Below are positions 38,145 to 41,938 of a stretch of 41,938 nt of DNA, piece after piece. Both the position numbers and the translations under genes were made by a program. How positions within the stretch are numbered: position 1 is the first letter of the stretch; every line of letters begins with the position of its first letter. Source of the stretch: Candidatus Gottesmanbacteria bacterium RIFCSPHIGHO2_02_FULL_39_14 (GTDB lineage: Bacteria > Patescibacteriota > Microgenomatia > 2-02-FULL-39-11). Location of the stretch: assembly GCA_001779205.1 (NCBI GenBank), contig MFJM01000006.1:10327-52264 (forward strand), written 5' to 3'. Under the pieces are notes generated by a model. That model was not told where the DNA came from and ran no database searches. It saw only the letters and a program-made list of their open reading frames with translations.

Positions 38145-39920
38145 ATGACGTTCAGGAAATTTGCGGAATTTTTCCGGAAACTGGCGGAAACTACTTTAAG
38201 AAATAAGATAACAATTATTCTGGCAGATTTATTTAAAGAAGCAAAACTTACGGAAATAGGCAAAATCTGTTACCTTTTGCAGGGTAGAGTTGCGCCTCTT
38301 TATGAAGCAGTCGAATTCGGGTTAGCCGATAAAATGATAATTAGAGCTATTGCCGAAGGATTGAACGTCAAAAGAGAAGAAGTCACAACACATTTTAAGA
38401 AAACAGGCGACTTGGGAATCACTATTGAGAAGTTAAAAGAGATAATTAATAAGAGAAAAGTTAATAAAAAAAAATTGAGCGTAGTGGAAGTTTATGAGGT
38501 TTTACATAAGATAGCCACAGCATCAGGGTCCGGGTCACAGGAAGTTAAGATAAAACTTTTAAGTGATTTAATAAAGGATTTGGATTCTTTATCCTGCCGT
38601 TATGTGGTACGTATTCCGATAGGGAAATTGAGATTGGGTTTTTCGGATATGACAATGTTGGATGCTTTGTCATGGATGTTAGACGAATCCAAGCGATATA
38701 GACCTGAAATAGAAAAAGCTTATAACGTAAGGCCGGATTTGGGGTTTATTGCGGAAACGGTTAAAGTAAAAGGTATTGCAGGGTTGACAGATATAAAGCC
38801 GAAAGTGGGTTCACCAATTCTGATGGCGAGGGCGGAAAGAATGACTTCGGGGGAGGATATTATAGAGAAAATAGGAAAGTGTGCTGTAGAGCCCAAGTAC
38901 GATGGGCTGAGATTACAGGGGCATCTTCAAACAACAAAAATATCTTTGTTCTCAAGAAATCTGGAGAATGTGACGCAAATGTATCCGGATATTGTTGAAG
39001 GAATGAAACAACAGCTAAAAGCGAATGAAGCCATAATTGAGGGTGAGGCTGTTGCCTACAATCCAAATACGGGTGAATATCTTCCGTTTCAGGAGACTGT
39101 ACAGAGAAAAAGAAAGTATGATATTGAGGCTTACGCCCGCGAGATACCATTAAAACTTTTCGCCTTTGAACTTTTATACAAAGACGGAAAAAATTACATA
39201 GGCAAGCCTTATATTGAAAGAAGAAGGCAACTAGAGAAAACAGTTGAGCGTGGGGAGACAATATTAGTTTCCCAGGAAGAAGTGGTGGATGATGTACGGA
39301 GGCTTGAGGAGATTTTTCAAGATGCGATCAGCCGCGGTTTGGAAGGGGTGATGGCTAAAAAGTTAAACGGAATTTACCGGGCAGGGTCGCGGGACTTCAC
39401 TTGGATTAAATATAAGAGAAGCTATGCGGGATCACTTTCGGATACGATTGATGCTGTGGTGATGGGTTATGATTTTGGACAGGGGAAGAGGACAGGTTTC
39501 GGGATAGGAGATTTTTTAATAGGAATTTATGATGAAAAGGATGAAAGATTTCTGACTGTTGCTAAAATCGGCACCGGACTTACAGATAGTGAATGGAAAA
39601 CGATAAAAGTGAGAAGTGATGAGTTAAAAGTTAAAGTTAAACCAAAAAATTATGAAGTGGATAAGATTATGGATTGTGATATTTGGATTGAGCCAAGAAT
39701 CGTTACAGAGATCAGGGCTGATGAAATAACCAGATCTCCGGTTCATACAGCTGGGAGAATTATGGGGCCGTCTAAATCCGGCAAGGCATTTGAGGTGAAA
39801 GAAGCGGGACTGGCCTTGAGGTTTCCAAGGTTGGAGAGATTCCGGGATGATAAAAAACCTGCGGATGCGACGACGTTAACGGAATTAAGAAAGATGTATG
39901 GGCAGCAAGGGAAGAAATAA
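38145..39920 (+). CDS. lig: ATP-dependent DNA ligase, archaeal type
   Basis: This 591-residue ligase has an N-terminal DNA-binding domain (FRKFAEFFRKLAETTLRNKITIILADLFKE, then CYLLQGRVAPLYEAVEFGLADKM), nucleotidyl transfer motif I EPKYDGLRLQ with the adenylated Lys near residue 251, SRNLENVTQMYPDI (motif III), GVMAKKLNG (motif IV) and DFTWIKYKR (motif V), and an OB domain. It resembles archaeal/eukaryotic ligase I rather than NAD-dependent LigA. No LigA is in the window, so whether this is the replicative ligase cannot be told. Confidence 0.92.
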   Translation: MTFRKFAEFFRKLAETTLRNKITIILADLFKEAKLTEIGKICYLLQGRVAPLYEAVEFGLADKMIIRAIAEGLNVKREEVTTHFKKTGDLGITIEKLKEIINKRKVNKKKLSVVEVYEVLHKIATASGSGSQEVKIKLLSDLIKDLDSLSCRYVVRIPIGKLRLGFSDMTMLDALSWMLDESKRYRPEIEKAYNVRPDLGFIAETVKVKGIAGLTDIKPKVGSPILMARAERMTSGEDIIEKIGKCAVEPKYDGLRLQGHLQTTKISLFSRNLENVTQMYPDIVEGMKQQLKANEAIIEGEAVAYNPNTGEYLPFQETVQRKRKYDIEAYAREIPLKLFAFELLYKDGKNYIGKPYIERRRQLEKTVERGETILVSQEEVVDDVRRLEEIFQDAISRGLEGVMAKKLNGIYRAGSRDFTWIKYKRSYAGSLSDTIDAVVMGYDFGQGKRTGFGIGDFLIGIYDEKDERFLTVAKIGTGLTDSEWKTIKVRSDELKVKVKPKNYEVDKIMDCDIWIEPRIVTEIRADEITRSPVHTAGRIMGPSKSGKAFEVKEAGLALRFPRLERFRDDKKPADATTLTELRKMYGQQGKK

Positions 39921-39927
39921 TTAAAAA

Positions 39928-40629
39928 ATGAAGATAACTATCACAATACCGGCATATAATGAGGAAAAATACATAGGAAAGACGCTTGATTCGGTTAAAA
40001 AATTAAAGAAGGGTGATTGGACAGAGGAGGTATTAGTGATTGACGGGGGGTCGTCGGATAAAACAAGGGAAATAGCTAAACAAAACGGTGTCAGAGTTAT
40101 TCATGAACCTCATAAAAGTATAGGTTTTGCAAGACAGCACGGTTTAAAACATGCCAAGGGAGACATAATTGCCTTTACGGATGCAGATACGATTTTGCCT
40201 CCTGATTGGTTATTAAAACATGTGGCAATATTAGAAAAATCCGGAGTAGTACTGTCTTTAGGAACTTTTAAGGTTTTTGACGGAAATTTTCCCTATTTAC
40301 AATATATTAATTATTTACAGGCTCCTCTTCAGTGGATTTCATTTGAACTTTTGGGTATTCCTGTTGCATCAGGACAAAATATGGCTTTCTGGAGGGAAAA
40401 GGCAATGGAGATCGGCGGCTTTGATATTAATCTCCGTTTGATTGAAGATGTTGATTTTGCCATCAGAATGAAAAAAGTCGGCAAGGTTGTTTTTTCATAT
40501 AACATGCCTGTTTTTTCATCGGGCCGCAGATCAAATGAGGGGTGGAGATTCTTCGCAAGAGGGGGAGGAGCCTTTGTAAAATACTTCTTGGGTGAAAGGA
40601 CTTTACCTAAATTTCCCGATTACAGATAG
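39928..40629 (+). CDS. GT2 family glycosyltransferase
   Basis: This 233-residue GT-A enzyme has ITITIPAYNEEKYIGKTLDSV, VIDGGSSDKTREIA, the DxD-like FTDADTILPPDW and a late GGFDINLRLIEDVDFAIRM (the ED catalytic region). It is short, with no membrane anchor until a weakly hydrophobic C-terminus. It is likely to add sugars to lipid or polysaccharide; the substrate is unknown. It follows the ligase by 7 bp. Confidence 0.88.
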   Translation: MKITITIPAYNEEKYIGKTLDSVKKLKKGDWTEEVLVIDGGSSDKTREIAKQNGVRVIHEPHKSIGFARQHGLKHAKGDIIAFTDADTILPPDWLLKHVAILEKSGVVLSLGTFKVFDGNFPYLQYINYLQAPLQWISFELLGIPVASGQNMAFWREKAMEIGGFDINLRLIEDVDFAIRMKKVGKVVFSYNMPVFSSGRRSNEGWRFFARGGGAFVKYFLGERTLPKFPDYR

Positions 40630-40635
40630 ATCTTA

Positions 40636-41232
40636 ATGGAAATCCCTACAAATTATATTTTATCGATAAAACCAAAAGGATACCTTACTCAAGGATTAAG
40701 CCATTGTGGTGCCTTTTCGGTTAAGGCAATACTAAGTGCTTATGGACTGGATAATAAGACTCATCCAAAGAATTACCATCCCGTATGGATTGGTAAATTG
40801 ACAGGTTTAACTTTAGGAAAAAACTATTATGTAAATATTTTAAAATCCTATGGTGTTGATTCAGAAATAAAGACGGCAGAGAACTTGTCAAATAATGAGA
40901 GGTTAGACCTTCTTAAATCTCTGTTGGCTCAAGATACTCCTGTAATGGTCAGGATAGGAAACGGTTATATCCATAGCACTAAATATAACCCAATATTAGG
41001 CAGAATATTTATACATTGGATTACTTTATGGGGTTATGACGATAGGAAACAAATATTTTATGTATATGATTCTGCGATGTTAAAAAAACATTGGAGTAAG
41101 AATAATCCTATCGGGAATACGACGAGAACTTATAAGGAGATACTTAGAGATTGGAATTTCGGAAAGTGGCATCCTTTAAATTGGATAGTCATACCAAAAA
41201 ACTTTGTCTATATTAAAATCAAACAGAATTAG
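40636..41232 (+). CDS. C39-like papain-fold cysteine protease or peptidase-like protein
   Basis: This 198-residue protein has a peptidase C39-like order: QGLSHCGAFSVKAILSAYG (Cys24 with a preceding Gln/Ser/His), then HWITLWGYDDRKQIFYVYDSA, whose first His and later Asp could complete the triad. There is no signal peptide and no ABC transporter partner, so it is not an obvious bacteriocin exporter protease. It may be a cytosolic peptidase or an inactive relative. It lies 6 bp after the GT2 gene. Confidence 0.65.
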   Translation: MEIPTNYILSIKPKGYLTQGLSHCGAFSVKAILSAYGLDNKTHPKNYHPVWIGKLTGLTLGKNYYVNILKSYGVDSEIKTAENLSNNERLDLLKSLLAQDTPVMVRIGNGYIHSTKYNPILGRIFIHWITLWGYDDRKQIFYVYDSAMLKKHWSKNNPIGNTTRTYKEILRDWNFGKWHPLNWIVIPKNFVYIKIKQN

Positions 41233-41601
41233 AAAGTAAACTAATATTTGCTTATTACCGATTTCGTTTAAGTGGTGAATAGAATAATGAACTAACTAAT
41301 CCAGCTAGGCTAACTATAAACAGTAGGAAGCTAACACGTATTATTAATTGTAACAATTGAAATAATATCACTTTTTTTCATAATATCAGGAATGAGTTTT
41401 GTAAATTAATTGAAAAAGATATAATCATTGCGGATTTGTCTTAGCCTATGTCATCCTGAACGAAGTGAAGGATCTCTCAATTTATTTGAGAAATATACTG
41501 GCATACGCCAGAGATTCTTCGGCTTCGCCTCAGAATGACAAATTGTCATCCTGAACGAAGTCAAGCTTAGCTTGATGAAGTGAAGGATCTCTGAACTTGT
41601 T
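41233..41601. other. Intergenic stretch with dispersed repeats, no gene seen
   Basis: About 370 bp between the C39-like gene and the convergent GIY-YIG gene. The first 200 bp are AT-rich with nothing I can support. The rest is filled by the repeat family described at 41450. Confidence 0.75.
41450..41592. repeat. Cluster of dispersed palindromic repeats
   Basis: GTCATCCTGAACGAAG begins copies at 41450 and 41545, each ending GTGAAGGATCTCT. Between them (41512-41539) an inverted relative reads AGATTCTTCGG...CAGAATGAC. The second copy carries an extra palindrome, TCAAGCT-T-AGCTTGA. A small hairpin CTGGC-ATAC-GCCAG separates the first two. The arrangement looks like nested small palindromic elements (REP/MITE-like). 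Confidence 0.75.
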
Positions 41602-41880
41602 TCAGATTTCATTTGATAGATTATTAAAATCAGGATTAATGGTTTTAATTAAAGCTATCTTTTTCTTTCTGGTCCAACCTTTGATTTTCTTTTCAAAAAC
41701 TATCGCTTCTTCTATATTTCTAAATTCAGTTAAATAGATTAATTTATTAAGATTATATTTTGAAGTAAAACCGGGAATTGATTTTAAACTATGCTCATTT
41801 ATTCTTCTTACTATATTATTGGTTACTCCTATATAAAGTTTATTGGATTTATTAGTCAGAATATAAACATAATAAGTCAT
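41602..41880 (-). CDS. GIY-YIG domain protein (UPF0213-like)
   Basis: This 92-residue protein has YYVYILTNKSNKLYIGVTNNIVRRINEH at the start, the full GIY-YIG core with its conserved Arg, a later Glu in FRNIEEAIVFEKKIKGW and a basic end RKKKIALIKTINPDF. It is the third such protein in the window and closest in layout to the one at 10127. It lies between copies of the dispersed palindromic repeat, a common setting for these small genes. Single-domain nuclease of unknown role. Confidence 0.85.
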   Translation of the reverse strand: MTYYVYILTNKSNKLYIGVTNNIVRRINEHSLKSIPGFTSKYNLNKLIYLTEFRNIEEAIVFEKKIKGWTRKKKIALIKTINPDFNNLSNEI

Positions 41881-41906
41881 TAATTAAAGTATCTCACATT
41901 CGTGAG

Positions 41907-41938
41907 AGATTCTTCCCCCGCTAAGCGGGGTCAGAATG
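41907..41938. repeat. Further copy of the dispersed repeat, cut by the window end
   Basis: AGATTCTT, then a hairpin CCCCGCTAAGCGGGG, then TCAGAATG matches the arms of the inverted relative at 41512 with a different centre. The element continues beyond the window. Confidence 0.7.

Noticed and set aside
1-41938. CRISPR array, insertion sequence or prophage
   Set aside because: No regularly spaced repeats, transposase, integrase or phage structural genes were found; the repeats seen are short palindromes and isolated direct repeats.

Overview
The window looks like one stretch of chromosome from a Patescibacteria (Candidate Phyla Radiation) bacterium, most likely of the Microgenomates group. This rests on gene content only: VirB2-like T4SS pilins with a TrbL/VirB6-like membrane protein, an archaeal-type ATP-dependent DNA ligase, an archaeal-type UMP kinase, a stand-alone 5'-3' exonuclease, very tight AT-rich operons and palindromic repeats inserted in frame into genes. 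TGA is an ordinary stop here (trpG, trpF and trpB end in it), so there is no sign of the recoding seen in Gracilibacteria or Absconditabacteria.

0-5.6 kb: a gene fragment and a GT87-like glycosyltransferase on the plus strand, facing a minus-strand unit of two T4SS pilins, a GT39-like glycosyltransferase and a TrbL/VirB6-like protein. An FtsB/DivIC-like gene starts divergently. 5.6-6.4 kb: a tRNA-Met(CAT) with a duplicated 3' end, a pterin carbinolamine dehydratase, and a probable initiator tRNA with its own promoter and terminator. 6.4-10.1 kb: a decayed accessory region in which three neighbouring genes (a GNAT acetyltransferase and two unknown families) carry in-frame stops. Two near-identical 28-bp direct repeats bracket the two unknown genes, and two near-identical hairpin terminators lie within this segment. 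10.1-13.2 kb: a GIY-YIG protein, a membrane protein, an FTR1-type iron permease and an MBL-fold hydrolase. 13.2-13.9 kb: a VapBC toxin-antitoxin pair.

13.9-21.9 kb: a complete tryptophan operon, trpE-G-D-C-F-B-A-S, behind a T-box leader. TrpS carries an N-terminal YbaK/INS-like editing domain, and TrpC lacks a conserved active-site glutamate. 22.0-32.1 kb: a Phd/PIN toxin-antitoxin pair, then a dense housekeeping block: tRNA-binding OB protein, FtsH, 5'-3' exonuclease, GT4, MutM, MetK, UMP kinase, RecF and NAD(P)H-hydrate dehydratase.

32.1-37.0 kb (minus strand): a winged-helix/GHKL-ATPase protein with a STAS-like partner and an inverted-repeat operator, then three EamA transporters and a SnoaL-like gene. 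A second VapBC pair sits among them next to a 17-codon EamA remnant. 37.1-41.9 kb: Fic protein, ATP-dependent DNA ligase, GT2, a C39-like cysteine protease, a repeat-rich intergenic stretch and a third GIY-YIG protein.

First genes of transcription units repeatedly have a sigma70-like -10 box ending 6-10 nt before the ATG with no Shine-Dalgarno sequence, which suggests leaderless mRNAs. Several genes inside operons have clear Shine-Dalgarno sites. The most unusual items are the INS-TrpRS fusion under T-box control, the wHTH-GHKL/STAS module, the repeat-bracketed segment of interrupted unknown genes, and the leaderless promoter class.
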